In this document: in pieces, positions 6,953-16,632 of the stretch
Layout of the letters: every line of letters starts with the position of its first letter
Numbering within the stretch: position 1 is the stretch's first letter
Source of the DNA: JAFGAS01 sp963809875
GTDB taxonomy: Bacteria; Desulfobacterota; Zymogenia; Zymogenales; Zymogenaceae
NCBI GenBank assembly: GCA_963809875.1
Contig: CAWELC010000007.1
Span: 1-64,000, forward strand
Length of the DNA: 64,000 nt
Direction of reading: 5' to 3'
Translations under genes and position numbers: made by a program
Notes under the pieces: generated by a model
What the model saw: the letters and a program-made list of their open reading frames with translations, nothing else
What the model was told of the DNA's origin: nothing
Databases searched by the model: none

Positions 6953-6980
6953 AGTATAGCAGCTAAACAATATATGTCAA
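6953..6980 (-). promoter_or_regulatory. marR promoter containing an operator
   Basis: On the minus strand, TTGACA (6980-6975), 16 bases, then TATACT (6958-6953). The predicted start site falls at about 6946, on the ATG itself, so the mRNA may be leaderless. TATAGCAGCTAAA (6955-6967), an imperfect TTTAG-N3-CTAAA palindrome, covers the -10 box and spacer, a classic repression position. Confidence 0.7.
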
Positions 6981-7153
6981 GGCTTTTTTCACGCACGCGC
7001 CCAAGGGGGCCGCGCCTGGCCTCTATGTGCGCCTCGGGTTGAATTCGGGGGGCCGATCCTGGCCGTGCCCGGGTCACGTGTGTCATGAATCAGACTGGAG
7101 GTTGGATTGCACGACGCATCCGGGCCGCAGACCCCTTTCTGAGGGCTGCCCCG

Positions 7154-8182
7154 TTATCGAACGAAGGTCAGCATCCGCGCGGGGTTGTCCACCGTGAGCG
7201 CCTGTACCTCGCGGTCGCTCATTCCCTTTCGCTTCATGACGGGGAGAACCGTCTGAAGGATGTGCGCGTATCCCTCGCCGCCGTAGCGGGTTATATGGAT
7301 CTTCTGGCATATGTCCTGAGAGATCAGGAGCTTTTCCCCGAATCCCCGCTCGATGAGAGCCATCAGGTAATTGACCCGCGTCGCGTCGTTGGGCATATCG
7401 ATCGGGGCGGGGGGATAATAGCTCGACTCCTGTCCGAAGAGGTCAAACTCGAGATAACAGCCGCTCTCGGCAAGCCTGACCATATCGTCTACGGCAAACA
7501 GGGTTCGATCGATGTGGCTGATGACGGTCCGGCTGATATCTCCTCCGGCCTCCTTGACAACCGAGAGCGCCTCCCCGGGAGAGCGGGAATCCCTGCCGGG
7601 ATGGATGTTGAGGGAGGCGCCGGTCCGGAGTTGGGCCAAGGCCGCGGCCCGGAGGACCTTACTCTCGTTCTTGTGCATCGGATAGGTCAGCCCGATCTCG
7701 CCGACTATCCCGGCCCTGGTGCCGGTGCCGTCGGCGCCCTCCACGACGTCTCGAATCATGACCCCGGCAAGCTCCTCCTCGGACATCGTCTCGACCTCGG
7801 GGGGGTGATACTCCGATTGATACCAGCCGCACCCCATGACGACGGCAACCCCGGATTCCTTGGAGATCGCGGCTAGAAGACGCGGGTCTCGGTCAAGCCC
7901 GGTCACCGTCAGATCGACGATGCTGTCGCCCCCGGCCTCTTTGTAGAGCCGCATCTCGTTGACCGCGTCCTGTCGGCTGGTCAGCCTCAGGTTCTCGGCG
8001 TTTCCGAGGCTGTGGATGCGGTTCTTTCCGTAGTTCTGGAGGGTGATCTCCTCGCCCGTCAGATCCTTATAGGGCGGGGGGAGCAGATTGACGAACAGGT
8101 GCTCGTGAGGCTGGGTATAGCCGAGGGCGGACGGCTCGATGAGGCCCAGGACCGTCTGGACCTTGCCCTTTCGCTCGCTCAT
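7154..8182 (-). CDS. Phosphotriesterase-family metal-dependent hydrolase
   Basis: A 342-residue TIM-barrel amidohydrolase starting MSERKGKVQTVLG after AGGAGT. It shows TQPHEHLFV (H26 and H28, metal ligands), a bridging acidic residue in GIVGEIGLTYP (Glu rather than the carbamylated Lys of true phosphotriesterases, as in the Php subgroup), NIHPGRDS, ISHIDRT and LISQDICQK (metal-binding Asp). Members hydrolyse lactones, phosphoesters or related bonds; the substrate is not predictable. Upstream bases 8183-8490 hold no recognisable gene. Codon use is typical of the window. Confidence 0.85.
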   Translation of the reverse strand: MSERKGKVQTVLGLIEPSALGYTQPHEHLFVNLLPPPYKDLTGEEITLQNYGKNRIHSLGNAENLRLTSRQDAVNEMRLYKEAGGDSIVDLTVTGLDRDPRLLAAISKESGVAVVMGCGWYQSEYHPPEVETMSEEELAGVMIRDVVEGADGTGTRAGIVGEIGLTYPMHKNESKVLRAAALAQLRTGASLNIHPGRDSRSPGEALSVVKEAGGDISRTVISHIDRTLFAVDDMVRLAESGCYLEFDLFGQESSYYPPAPIDMPNDATRVNYLMALIERGFGEKLLISQDICQKIHITRYGGEGYAHILQTVLPVMKRKGMSDREVQALTVDNPARMLTFVR

Positions 8183-8490
8183 GATTACTCCTGGTGCCGC
8201 CGGAAAGCGGCGCTGCCGTAATGGGGCTACGGTTATCCGGGTCCCGGGGGAGTCGGTGTAGTGCATCCTCGGACGGTCGAGGAGCCGGCGCATACCACAC
8301 CATCCGGCGCATGCACGGCCCTCTCGGGCTCGGGATAACTCTCAATGAGGGCCGATGAGAGAGGTACCGTCGGATTGTGCGTGCGGCCGGCCCGTTTTCT
8401 CTCCGGATCGGGTTTCCCGGTCCGGCCCTGTCGCGGAGTCCGGAGGCGCCCGGACGGCCGGGCCCTCGGACAGTCCCCGGTCTGAATCCG

Positions 8491-9834
8491 CTATTTTACC
8501 GTCTTTTTCGCCTTCGAGGCGGCCAGGCCGTCCTCTTTCTCCGATCGCACCTTCACGATGCGGTTCTTCTCGATCTCCAGGACCGTAAACTTGTAGCCGT
8601 CCTGGTGCAGCACCTCGCCCCCCTTGGGCATCGTCTGGAGGCGGGACAGGATCATCCCGGCGATCGTCTCGTAGGCCTCCGAATCGGGCAGCTTGAGGCC
8701 CCAGATGTTGATCAGGTCGCGAATCGAGGTCGAGCCGTCGATAACCAGCGTTCCGTCCTTCAGCCTCTTTACCATGGTTCCGACGCCGACTTTGCTCTCG
8801 TCCTCGATCTCCCCCACGATCTCCTCGAAGAGGTCCTCCATTGTCACGAGTCCCGCGATCGCCCCGTATTCGTCCACCACCAGCGCCAGGTGCATCCTTT
8901 TTTTCTGCATCTCCTTGAGGAGGTCCGATACCGCCTTGAATTCCGGGACGAAAAAGGGCGGAAGCATGACGTCTTTGATCTTGAACGGCTTCCTGTTTAC
9001 CAGCCGGCTCAATACCTCCTTGCTGTTGAGGACACCCACGATATTGTCGAGGCTTCCGTCGTACACCGGGTAGCGGGTGAATCCCTTTTCGACGATGAAC
9101 TTGAGTGTCTCCGCCTTGCTCCACTCGATGTTGACGGCCTGCACGTTCGGGTGGGGAACCATGACCTCCTTGACGTGCCTGTCGGCAAAGTCAAAGATCG
9201 AATGGATGAGATCGTGCTCCGTCTCGTCGATTACCCCCTTCTCCTCTCCCTCCTTGAGGATCTGCAGGATCTCCTCCTCGGTGATGAACGACGAATCGAT
9301 CTTCTTGGAGAGCCCCATCAGCTTGAGGATGACGTGATTGGATGCGGTCAGGATCCGCACCGCGGGGTAGGCGGCCTTCGAGAAGAACCGAATGGGGCCG
9401 GCCACGAAGAGCGCGATCCTTTCCGAATACCTGATCGCCAGCGACTTGGGGACGAGCTCTCCCAACACGAGGGAGAAATAGGAGATGACCGCCACGACGA
9501 TTATGATGGAGACGGCCTCGGACGACTCGGCGATAAACGCGACGGGAACGCGCCTGACGAGATCGGGAAGGATGTGTACGGCGGCCGCGCCGCCCACCGC
9601 GGAGGCCAGCGACCCGACGATCGTGATCCCGATCTGGATGGTAGAGAGGAACTTTTCGGGGTCGTCCTTCAGATCGAGGAGGTCGACCGCCCCGCGCTTC
9701 TTCTCTTCGAGCAGGGTTTTGACCCGGCTCTTTCGGGAGGTAATGATGGCGATCTCCGATCCGGAGAAAAAGCCGTTGGCAAGTATGAGGACGAAGATCA
9801 GTATCGCCTCAAGGATGAAAGTCTCGACGTTCAT
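8491..9834 (-). CDS. CNNM/CorC-type (DUF21-CBS) membrane protein
   Basis: A 447-residue protein with an N-terminal DUF21 membrane domain (about residues 1-190, including NGFFSGSEIAIITS and LGELVPKSLAIRYSE). A CBS-domain pair follows at about 200-335 (VMVPHPNVQAVN, GFTRYPVYDG, LALVVDEYGAIAGLVTMEDL). The end is a CorC/HlyC domain (about 345-430, DGYKFTVLEI). The family includes TlyC-like 'hemolysins' and the magnesium/cobalt transport proteins CorB and CNNM; CBS domains usually bind adenosine nucleotides. The gene is intact and complete. An inner-membrane role in magnesium homeostasis is the best guess. Confidence 0.85.
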   Translation of the reverse strand: MNVETFILEAILIFVLILANGFFSGSEIAIITSRKSRVKTLLEEKKRGAVDLLDLKDDPEKFLSTIQIGITIVGSLASAVGGAAAVHILPDLVRRVPVAFIAESSEAVSIIIVVAVISYFSLVLGELVPKSLAIRYSERIALFVAGPIRFFSKAAYPAVRILTASNHVILKLMGLSKKIDSSFITEEEILQILKEGEEKGVIDETEHDLIHSIFDFADRHVKEVMVPHPNVQAVNIEWSKAETLKFIVEKGFTRYPVYDGSLDNIVGVLNSKEVLSRLVNRKPFKIKDVMLPPFFVPEFKAVSDLLKEMQKKRMHLALVVDEYGAIAGLVTMEDLFEEIVGEIEDESKVGVGTMVKRLKDGTLVIDGSTSIRDLINIWGLKLPDSEAYETIAGMILSRLQTMPKGGEVLHQDGYKFTVLEIEKNRIVKVRSEKEDGLAASKAKKTVK

Positions 9835-10024
9835 CGTTATCCCTTATATATGTACTATTGAGAACGCACTCGCCCCGCGCCGGCGACCCGGGCCGGGGCC
9901 GCCCGACGGCCGGCATGCCCGACCCGGCTCCCTCTACCCCGTTATCGACAAATATAACCGCCGTCGCGCCATCGAGCATATCTATACTATGCGGCCCCGG
10001 GGCAATCTGCGGGCGGTTGCGCCG

Positions 10025-11274
10025 TCATGCGAGCGCGGCGCCGCGCAGTGCGCGGCTCCGGGCGGTGAGGGCCGTTGCCAGCAGGAGCGAGGATCCCGCG
10101 GCGAAAGAAGATGACCGTGAGCCCCACGGGAGCCAGCAGGCCCGTGACGGCGTATGAGACCGGCTCGAGCCCGATCGCCGCGACAGCGGTAATCCCCATG
10201 ATCCTGCCGCGCATCCCCTCGCCCGACTGGATCTGAAGCCAGGTGGTGATGATCACCTCGATCCAGCCGTTGGAAAGTCCGGACACAAGATTAACCAGGA
10301 GCACTACGATGAGGGGGGGCAACAGCCCGAAGATGAGGATCCCTACCCCCATGACGACGCTGGCCCCTATGAGCGCCGCGCCCACCCGGCGCACCGCAGA
10401 TACCCCCGCGACCAGCGCGCCGATAAGGCCGCCCAGTCCCCAGGACGATATCATCAGGCCGAAGGAACGCGCCCCCGAAAAGTGCGTGTCGGCCATGATG
10501 CTCCCGCCGATCACCACCGGCCCGATGAGGGTAACGTTGATGGCCGCCAGCAGAACGATGACGGCCCGTATAGAACGATTGCGCCATGAATAGGCAAACC
10601 CGTCGCGTATCTCCGTCAGAAAATCACGGCAGCCTCGCGGCATCGTGCCGTCCGCTCTCGGGCGCCCGATCGGTTTTGATTCGGACGAGGGCGGCGACCG
10701 AGAGGCAGGCGGCCGCCACGCTTGCCGCCAGGGCGGCCCCGGTGCCGAAATAGCCCACGACCAGGCCGGAGATCCCCGGTCCGATGACCGTGGTGACGTA
10801 GGTCATGAGCGAAAAGACCGAGTTTGCGGAATTCAGCTGAGCGGGATCGACCATCCGGGGAATCAGGACATTTGCCGCCGGATAGGCCACGGGATCCACG
10901 ATCCCCAACAGCATCGCGACCGCGTAGAGGTGCCACACGTGGACGGACCCCGTGAAGACAAGGACCGCAAGCAGTGACGTAATGATGGCGTCGCCGCCGC
11001 TCGAAAAGATCAGTATCGCCTTCGGGGAAAAGCGGTCCGCCACCGCCCCGCCGAATATCATGAAGAGCGCCCGGGGAACGGCCGCCGTCGCCAGGACCGA
11101 GCCCAGTATCAGCCCCGAGCCGGTAACCTTGAGCGCCAGCCAGGTCAGGGCGATGAAATAGAACATGCTCCCGATGAGCGATGCCCCGTATCCGAGGGAG
11201 AGCCAGCGGAAGTCCGCGATGCCGAGGGGAACCAGCAGGCCCTTTGTTATCGAGAGTGAGTCGGAGTTTGCCAT
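10025..11274 (-). CDS. MFS transporter, frameshifted
   Basis: The first frame gives six transmembrane segments from MANSDSLSITKG to ALVRIKTD, including AVADRFSPKAILI (the loop 2-3 motif region). The second frame, from about 10640, gives another six (FLTEIRDGFAYSWRNRSIRA, then several hydrophobic helices to VSYAVTGLLAPVGLTV). The C-terminus is restored by removing one extra T near 10100 and ends at 10025. Together about 415 residues and 12 helices, typical of DHA-type major facilitator exporters related to enterobactin or macrolide efflux proteins. The substrate is unknown. A palindrome upstream may be an operator. Confidence 0.8.
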
Positions 11275-11312
11275 CGTTGCCCAGCCCGCGGCGGACCACC
11301 GAACGGATCATA

Positions 11313-11327
11313 TAACCGGAGCGGTTA
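11313..11327. promoter_or_regulatory. Palindrome upstream of the MFS gene
   Basis: TAACCGGAGCGGTTA is a perfect inverted repeat (TAACCG-N3-CGGTTA) about 40 bases upstream of the MFS start codon. It could bind a repressor, but no regulator gene is adjacent. Confidence 0.35.
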
Positions 11328-11486
11328 CCGATAGAAGAAATAAAGGCGTCTCTGTATATTTTGGCTGGGCGCAGATGAAATCGGAACACCCGGCCGGCCC
11401 ACAACCCTTTCGGGACTTCATCGACCCTACGTCGCGCGGCTCGGGTCTGCCGGCCGTCGGGCGCGGACACCATGCCTCCGACGATT

Positions 11487-13089
11487 TCAGTGGTCCGACT
11501 TCGTAAACGACGTCACGATGATATCTTCCTGGGGTTTCTTGGGGTCGTCCTTGGGGACGAAGCTCGGCTCGTACTTCTCGGGCTTGCTGGCCAGTACCGC
11601 GCGGTTGAACGCCCAGCTCTTGATCCGTTTGATCTGCTCTTTCATCGTCTTGGAGAGGGGAACCATCCGCCCGATCGCCCGCATCAGGTCGTCCATGGTC
11701 AGCGCCCGTTTTTCGTTAAAGGCGTCAAAGAGGGCCGAGAGGACGCACTGCTCGATCTCCGCACCGTTGTACCCTTCGGAGGCCTTGGCCAGATCCACCA
11801 GGTTGAAACGCGGCGGGGTCCTGGTTTCTCTTCTTCAGATGGACGCCGAAGATCTGCGACCGCTCGGTGATACCCGGCAGGTCCACGAAGAATATCTCGT
11901 CAAACCTCCCCTTTCGCAGGATCTCCGGCGGGAGCATGTCTATCTCGTTGGCCGTGGCGGCCACGAAGACGTTGCCCTTCTTTTCCTGCATCCAGGTAAG
12001 GAACATCGCGAAGATACGGCCGACGACCAGGTCGCGCTTCTCGCCGCCGTAGGACCCGATCCCCTTTTCCACCTCGTCGATCCAGAGGACGCAGGGGGCC
12101 ATCGCCTCGACGGTCTTGAGCGCCATGTGCAACGTCTCCTCGGGGGAACCCATCACCCCGCTGTAGACCCGGTTCATGTCCAGGCGAACGAGCGGCAGGT
12201 TCCAGTAGGAGGAGATGGCCTGGACGGTGACGCTCTTGCCGCATCCGGAGATACCGGTCATGAGCACCCCCTTGGGCGGGGACAGGCCGTACTTGGCCGC
12301 CTCGGGGGAGAAGCTCCGGGTCCTGGCCTCGAGCCAGTTCTTCAGGTTTTCCAGCCCGCCGATCTCCTGGATGGACGGCTTTTTGGCGATAAACTCGAGG
12401 ATGCCGGACTTGCGGATGAGCTGCTGCTTTTCCTCGAGGACCGCCTCCAGCGCCGACACGTCAAACGTGGATCTCCCGAGCATCGCCTTGGTGAGGGCGT
12501 TCTTGGCCTCATCCAGGGTCAGCCCGGTGACCGCCTGGACGAAGAGGTCCTTCTGGGCGTCCGTGAGGGCGACCTTCATCCCCTTGGACTTGGCGAACGA
12601 TTCGACTATCTGAGAAAAGAGGGCCGAAAGCTCTTCGGTCGCCGGCAGGTCAAAATCGACGACGGACATCTCTTTGTTGAGCTCAAAGGGCATCGTGAGG
12701 ATCGGCGCCGTGATGAATATGGTCTTATACGAGGTGGCCAGGGCGTCGTAGGCGTCCCGCAGTTTTCGTACCAGCAGGGGGTTGGTCTCCATTTCCTTAT
12801 GGAGGTCCTTGAAGAGAAACAGCGCGTTCTCCTCGATGGCCATGACGCGGTCCAGCGCGGCCAGCGGGTCCTTTGTCCCCTCGACGACCCTGCCCGCGAG
12901 CGTCAGGCCCGTCGTGGACTGCCAGACGAAAAACTTGACGGGAGCCGAGAACATGGACTTTGCCAGCTTTTCCACCAGCTTTTCCACCCGGTCCTCTTCC
13001 CAGGTCACCACGTAGATGAGGGACTGTTTGGCCGAGATCAGCTTCCTGATCGTCTCGACGCTCTTGCCCCGCTCGCGCGTTACCTCCAT
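11487..13089 (-). CDS. Ycf46-like AAA+ ATPase, one frameshift
   Basis: An N-terminal all-beta/alpha region (1-230) of Ycf46 type is followed by an AAA+ core: GISGCGKS (Walker A, 279-286), VLWIDE (Walker B, 334-339), FVAATANEIDMLPPEILRKG (sensor 1 and second region of homology). An extra C near 11815 breaks the frame; the rest (MDLAKASEGYNGAEIEQCVL, helical lid) continues to 11487. Total about 534 residues. Ycf46 proteins are AAA ATPases of uncertain function, in cyanobacteria linked to CO2 uptake and stress. Cytoplasmic. The downstream end shows KYEPSFVPKDDPKKP, typical of this subgroup. Confidence 0.85.
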
Positions 13090-13120
13090 GACACACCGTT
13101 CCCATTAATGTGTTGCGTGA

Positions 13121-13735
13121 TCATATCGCCCCGGACAGCTCGAGCGCCTTCTTCAGATCCTCGGCGATCATCGTCCGCTTGCTCTTTTCGATGAGATAGC
13201 TTCTGCCGGTCTGTAGATATGAAGGGAAGAACCTTTTCCCCTCGTAACAGAACTCCTGCTTTCGAATCTTATAGGTCGGTCCGCCGGGGATGACCTTCCT
13301 GCCCAGCCGGCGCAGGGCTATGCAGTTCATCGACCTGACGGCCGTGTCGCCCATGAGTAAGAAGACGGAGACGTTCGGAAAGAGCGCCACTTCCTTTTCC
13401 AGTATATGCGAGCAGGTCCCGGTCGTTTCAGGGTTGACGGCGTAGCCCGTCTTGGCGCACTTGATCGCGGTGGTGACGTAGACGTTCAACGACAGGATCT
13501 CCCGCATGCTGGTGACGTGCACCCCCGCATCGCCGAAAGCCTGAATCGTCGTCATCAGGTAGAAGGGGTCGCCCGGCGCGTAAAAGTAGTCGTGCGGGTC
13601 GGGCGGCGGTGCCTCGGATATCATGACGATCCTGATTCTTCCCGGATCGATCTCCTCGGTCGGTATAAGGTGAACGTCCGTTCGCACGTCCGAACAGGGA
13701 AAATCATCACACGAGACAGCGTCGGAAGGTTTCAT
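13121..13735 (-). CDS. Uracil-DNA glycosylase superfamily protein with Fe-S cysteines
   Basis: A 204-residue protein with VMISEAPPPDPHDYFY in the motif 1 position (family 4 enzymes have GEAPG) and four cysteines, C9, C14, C92 (IKCAKTG) and C107 (GTCSHIL). The C-x14-C spacing is as in Fe-S family 4 uracil-DNA glycosylases. Motif 2, usually HPS, is replaced by PSYLQTG. The family excises uracil from DNA in base-excision repair, but the altered motifs suggest a divergent, possibly differently specific member. It lies divergently next to polA, which fits a repair role. The start is the first Met of the frame; no strong ribosome site is evident. Confidence 0.7.
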   Translation of the reverse strand: MKPSDAVSCDDFPCSDVRTDVHLIPTEEIDPGRIRIVMISEAPPPDPHDYFYAPGDPFYLMTTIQAFGDAGVHVTSMREILSLNVYVTTAIKCAKTGYAVNPETTGTCSHILEKEVALFPNVSVFLLMGDTAVRSMNCIALRRLGRKVIPGGPTYKIRKQEFCYEGKRFFPSYLQTGRSYLIEKSKRTMIAEDLKKALELSGAI

Positions 13736-13843
13736 TTTTTGTCGGCAGTGTCAGTCCCGGTGTCAGACCGCTTTTCCGCGGCAGACATCCCATTTGGGGT
13801 AATCATCTCATATCAACGATTGGCTTGTCAAGGTTTAAAAAGA

Positions 13844-13872
13844 TTGACGGGACGGACGTCATTTGGTAAAGT
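13844..13872 (+). promoter_or_regulatory. Putative polA promoter
   Basis: TTGACG (13844-13849), 17 bases, TAAAGT (13867-13872). The start site would be near 13879, about 28 bases before the polA ATG. It lies between divergent genes. Confidence 0.55.
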
Positions 13873-13906
13873 TAAGAAATCCTTCCACATTTCTTGAGGG
13901 CCGCCC

Positions 13907-16576
13907 ATGACCGCGCAGAAGAAGATCGCCCTGATCGACGGCAGCTCCTACATCTACCGGGCCTTCTACGCGGTGAGGGGGCTTGCCAACTCCAAGGGTT
14001 TTCCGACCGGGGCCGTCTACGGCTTCGTCGGGATGCTTCGCAAGGTCATCAACGATATCCAACCCGATTACGTGCTGGTCGCCTACGACGCCAAGGGGCC
14101 CACGTTCCGCCACGAGATCTTCGCCGGAATACAAGGCCCACCGCCCCGAGATGCCCGACGACCTAAAACCACAGATCGGAAAGATCAAGGAGGTCGTCGC
14201 GGCCTACAATATCAAGAGCCTCGAGGTGGCCAGGGACTGGAGGCCGACGATATCATCGCCCAGGTCGTCAAAGAGCTGCCCCCCGGTGTCGCCGCGGTCA
14301 TCGTGACCGGCGACAAGGACATGGCCCAGCTCGTCTCGGATCGCGTCACCCTCCTGGATACGATGAAGGACCGGGTCACCGACAAGGCCGCGATCCGGGA
14401 AAAATACGGGACCGAGCCGACGGGCCTGGCGGAGGTCTTCGGGCTTGCCGGCGATTCCTCGGACAACATCCCCGGCGTCCCGGGCATCGGGGAAAAGGGG
14501 GCCGTCGAGCTCATCAAGAAGTACGGGACGATCGAAGAGCTCCTCCGGCACAAGGACGACTTCACCGGTAAAAGGCGCGAGATCCTGGAGCGGCACGGCG
14601 ATCTGGCCCTCCTCTCAAAGCGGCTCTTCACCCTGGACCACCCGGTGGCGCTGGACGCGGATCTGTCCTCCATGGAGGTCAGGCCCCCCGATACCCAGCG
14701 GCTCAAGGCGCTCTTTACCGATCTCGAGTTTCACACCTACCTCAAGGAGCTGGAGCGCCCGGGGGCGGGGATTGCCATTCCCCACGAGACGATCGCGGAC
14801 GAGGAGGCGCTGAAGGCCCTCATCTCCCGGGCGTCCGGGGCCGCGATGCTCGCGGTCGATCTCGAGACGACCTCTCTTTCCCCCATCGACGCCGATATCG
14901 TCGGGGTATCGCTCTGTTTTGAAGACCGGAGCGCTTACTATATACCGCTGGCCCACCGCTATCTCGGCGCACCCAGACAGCTCGACCTCAAGGAGACGCT
15001 CTCGGCCCTGGAGCCCCTGCTGACCTCTCCCGGAGTCCCCAAGGCCGGCCAGAACATCAAGTACGACTACCTCGTCATGAAGAACCACGGGGTCGAGATC
15101 TCGCCGGTGGCCTTCGACACGATGGTCGCCTCGTATGTCATCAATCCCTCGCGGCGCACCCACAACCTGGAGACGATCTCGCTGGAGTACCTCGGCCACC
15201 GGCCCATCAGCTACAAGGAGATCGCCGGAGAGGGCAAGAAACAGGTCACGTTTGACCGGGTGCGCGTGGAGGATGCCTCCCGCTATTCGGCGGAGGACGC
15301 CTACCTCACCTATCGGCTCATCCCGATCCTCGACAGGAAGATGGAAGAGCTTTCGCTGAGCCGGCTCTTCGGGCAGGTCGAGATGCCGCTGGTCATTGTC
15401 CTGGCCGAGATGGAAATGACGGGCGTGAAGGTCGACGAGAGGGCGCTGGCCGCCCTGTCGCAGGAATTTACCGAAAAGCTCGTCTCGCTCGAACGGGAGA
15501 TCACGAGGGAGGCCGGTGAGCAGTTTAACATCAACTCCACCCAGCAGCTTGCCCGCGTCCTGTTCGATGGGCTGGGCCTGGGGTCCGCCCGGAAGACAAA
15601 GACCGGCTTTTCCACCGACAACGACGTCCTGACGGGGCTCGCCGACGCCCACCCGATCATCCCCCACATCCTCGAATACCGGACGCTCAGTAAGCTCAAA
15701 TCGACCTACGTGGACGCCCTCCCCCGGCTTATCAACAAGAAGACGGGGCGCATCCACACCTCCTACAACCAGACCGTCGCGGCCACGGGGCGCCTCTCGT
15801 CTTCGGACCCCAACCTCCAGAACATCCCGATCCGCACACCTGAGGGACGGCGTATCAGGGCGGCCTTCGTGCCCGCCGACGGGTGCGTGCTGGTGAGCGC
15901 CGACTATTCGCAGATCGAGCTGAGGCTCCTTGCCCATTTCTGCGGGGACCCGGCGCTGGCCCAAACGTTCTTCGACAACGAAGACATCCACAGAAGCACC
16001 GCGGCCCTGATATTTTCCGTCGATCCCGCCGATGTGACTACCGAGATGCGCCGCAAGGCCAAGACCATCAACTTCGGGATCATCTACGGAATCTCCGCTC
16101 ACGGCCTGGCGCGGGAGCTCGGTATCCCCCACGTGGACGCCAAAGAGTTTATCGAGACCTATTTCGCCAAGTTCGCCCGCGTCAAGGACTACTTCGAACA
16201 GGTCATGAAGAAGGCCGAGCATGACGGCTACGTCACCACCATTATGGACAGAAGGCGCTATCTTCCCGAGCTCAAGAGCTCCGACCGCAACGTCAAGGCC
16301 TTTGCCCAGCGGATGGCGGTCAACACCCCCATCCAGGGCAGCGCCGCCGACCTTATCAAGATGGCGATGGTCAACCTCCGGCGCAGGCTGGACAAAGAGG
16401 GATTGAAGGCCAGGATGATCATGCAGGTACACGACGAGCTTGTCGTCGAGGCGCCGGCGGACGAACAGGAGCAGGTCTGCTCGATCGTGAAAGAGGAGAT
16501 GGAGGGGGTCATGAAGCTGAACGTTCCGCTGCGCGTCGATATCAACAGCGGAAAGAACTGGTCCGAGGCGCATTAA
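13907..16576 (+). CDS. polA: DNA polymerase I, with a short out-of-frame stretch
   Basis: An 889-residue family A polymerase. It has a 5'-3' exonuclease domain (1-290; IALIDGSSYIYRAFYAVRG), a 3'-5' proofreading domain (300-500; DLETTSL at 318, YSAEDAYL) and a polymerase domain (to the end; DYSQIELRLLAH at 666, KTINFGIIYGIS, QVHDELVVEAP). Between about 14130 and 14240 the conserved reading (KAHRPEMPDDLKPQIGKIKE) is in another frame: one extra G at the start and two extra A residues around GGG at the end restore it. The true protein is therefore continuous and no residues are lost. It fills gaps and removes RNA primers. Active-site acidic residues of both exonuclease and polymerase are present. 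Confidence 0.95.
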   Translation: MTAQKKIALIDGSSYIYRAFYAVRGLANSKGFPTGAVYGFVGMLRKVINDIQPDYVLVAYDAKGPTFRHEIFAGIQGPPPRDARRPKTTDRKDQGGRRGLQYQEPRGGQGLEADDIIAQVVKELPPGVAAVIVTGDKDMAQLVSDRVTLLDTMKDRVTDKAAIREKYGTEPTGLAEVFGLAGDSSDNIPGVPGIGEKGAVELIKKYGTIEELLRHKDDFTGKRREILERHGDLALLSKRLFTLDHPVALDADLSSMEVRPPDTQRLKALFTDLEFHTYLKELERPGAGIAIPHETIADEEALKALISRASGAAMLAVDLETTSLSPIDADIVGVSLCFEDRSAYYIPLAHRYLGAPRQLDLKETLSALEPLLTSPGVPKAGQNIKYDYLVMKNHGVEISPVAFDTMVASYVINPSRRTHNLETISLEYLGHRPISYKEIAGEGKKQVTFDRVRVEDASRYSAEDAYLTYRLIPILDRKMEELSLSRLFGQVEMPLVIVLAEMEMTGVKVDERALAALSQEFTEKLVSLEREITREAGEQFNINSTQQLARVLFDGLGLGSARKTKTGFSTDNDVLTGLADAHPIIPHILEYRTLSKLKSTYVDALPRLINKKTGRIHTSYNQTVAATGRLSSSDPNLQNIPIRTPEGRRIRAAFVPADGCVLVSADYSQIELRLLAHFCGDPALAQTFFDNEDIHRSTAALIFSVDPADVTTEMRRKAKTINFGIIYGISAHGLARELGIPHVDAKEFIETYFAKFARVKDYFEQVMKKAEHDGYVTTIMDRRRYLPELKSSDRNVKAFAQRMAVNTPIQGSAADLIKMAMVNLRRRLDKEGLKARMIMQVHDELVVEAPADEQEQVCSIVKEEMEGVMKLNVPLRVDINSGKNWSEAH

Positions 16577-16632
16577 TCACCCCAAACATAGAGGCGTTTT
16601 TTAGGGCCCCGACAAGGATGAGAGGATATTCC

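Noticed and set aside
7083..7310. Short frames at the end of the phosphotriesterase-like gene
   Set aside because: Out-of-frame shadows; the main gene ends normally at 7154.
8342..9124. Long antisense frames over the CNNM gene (also over polA, HerA-like and pyrG genes)
   Set aside because: They mirror the real genes in GC-rich DNA, have no ribosome sites and no recognisable domains.
14126..14240. Altered stretch in PolA that could be a novel insert
   Set aside because: It is a frameshifted reading of the normal sequence: another frame encodes the conserved KAHRPEMPDDLKPQIGKIKE, with one extra base at the start and two at the end.
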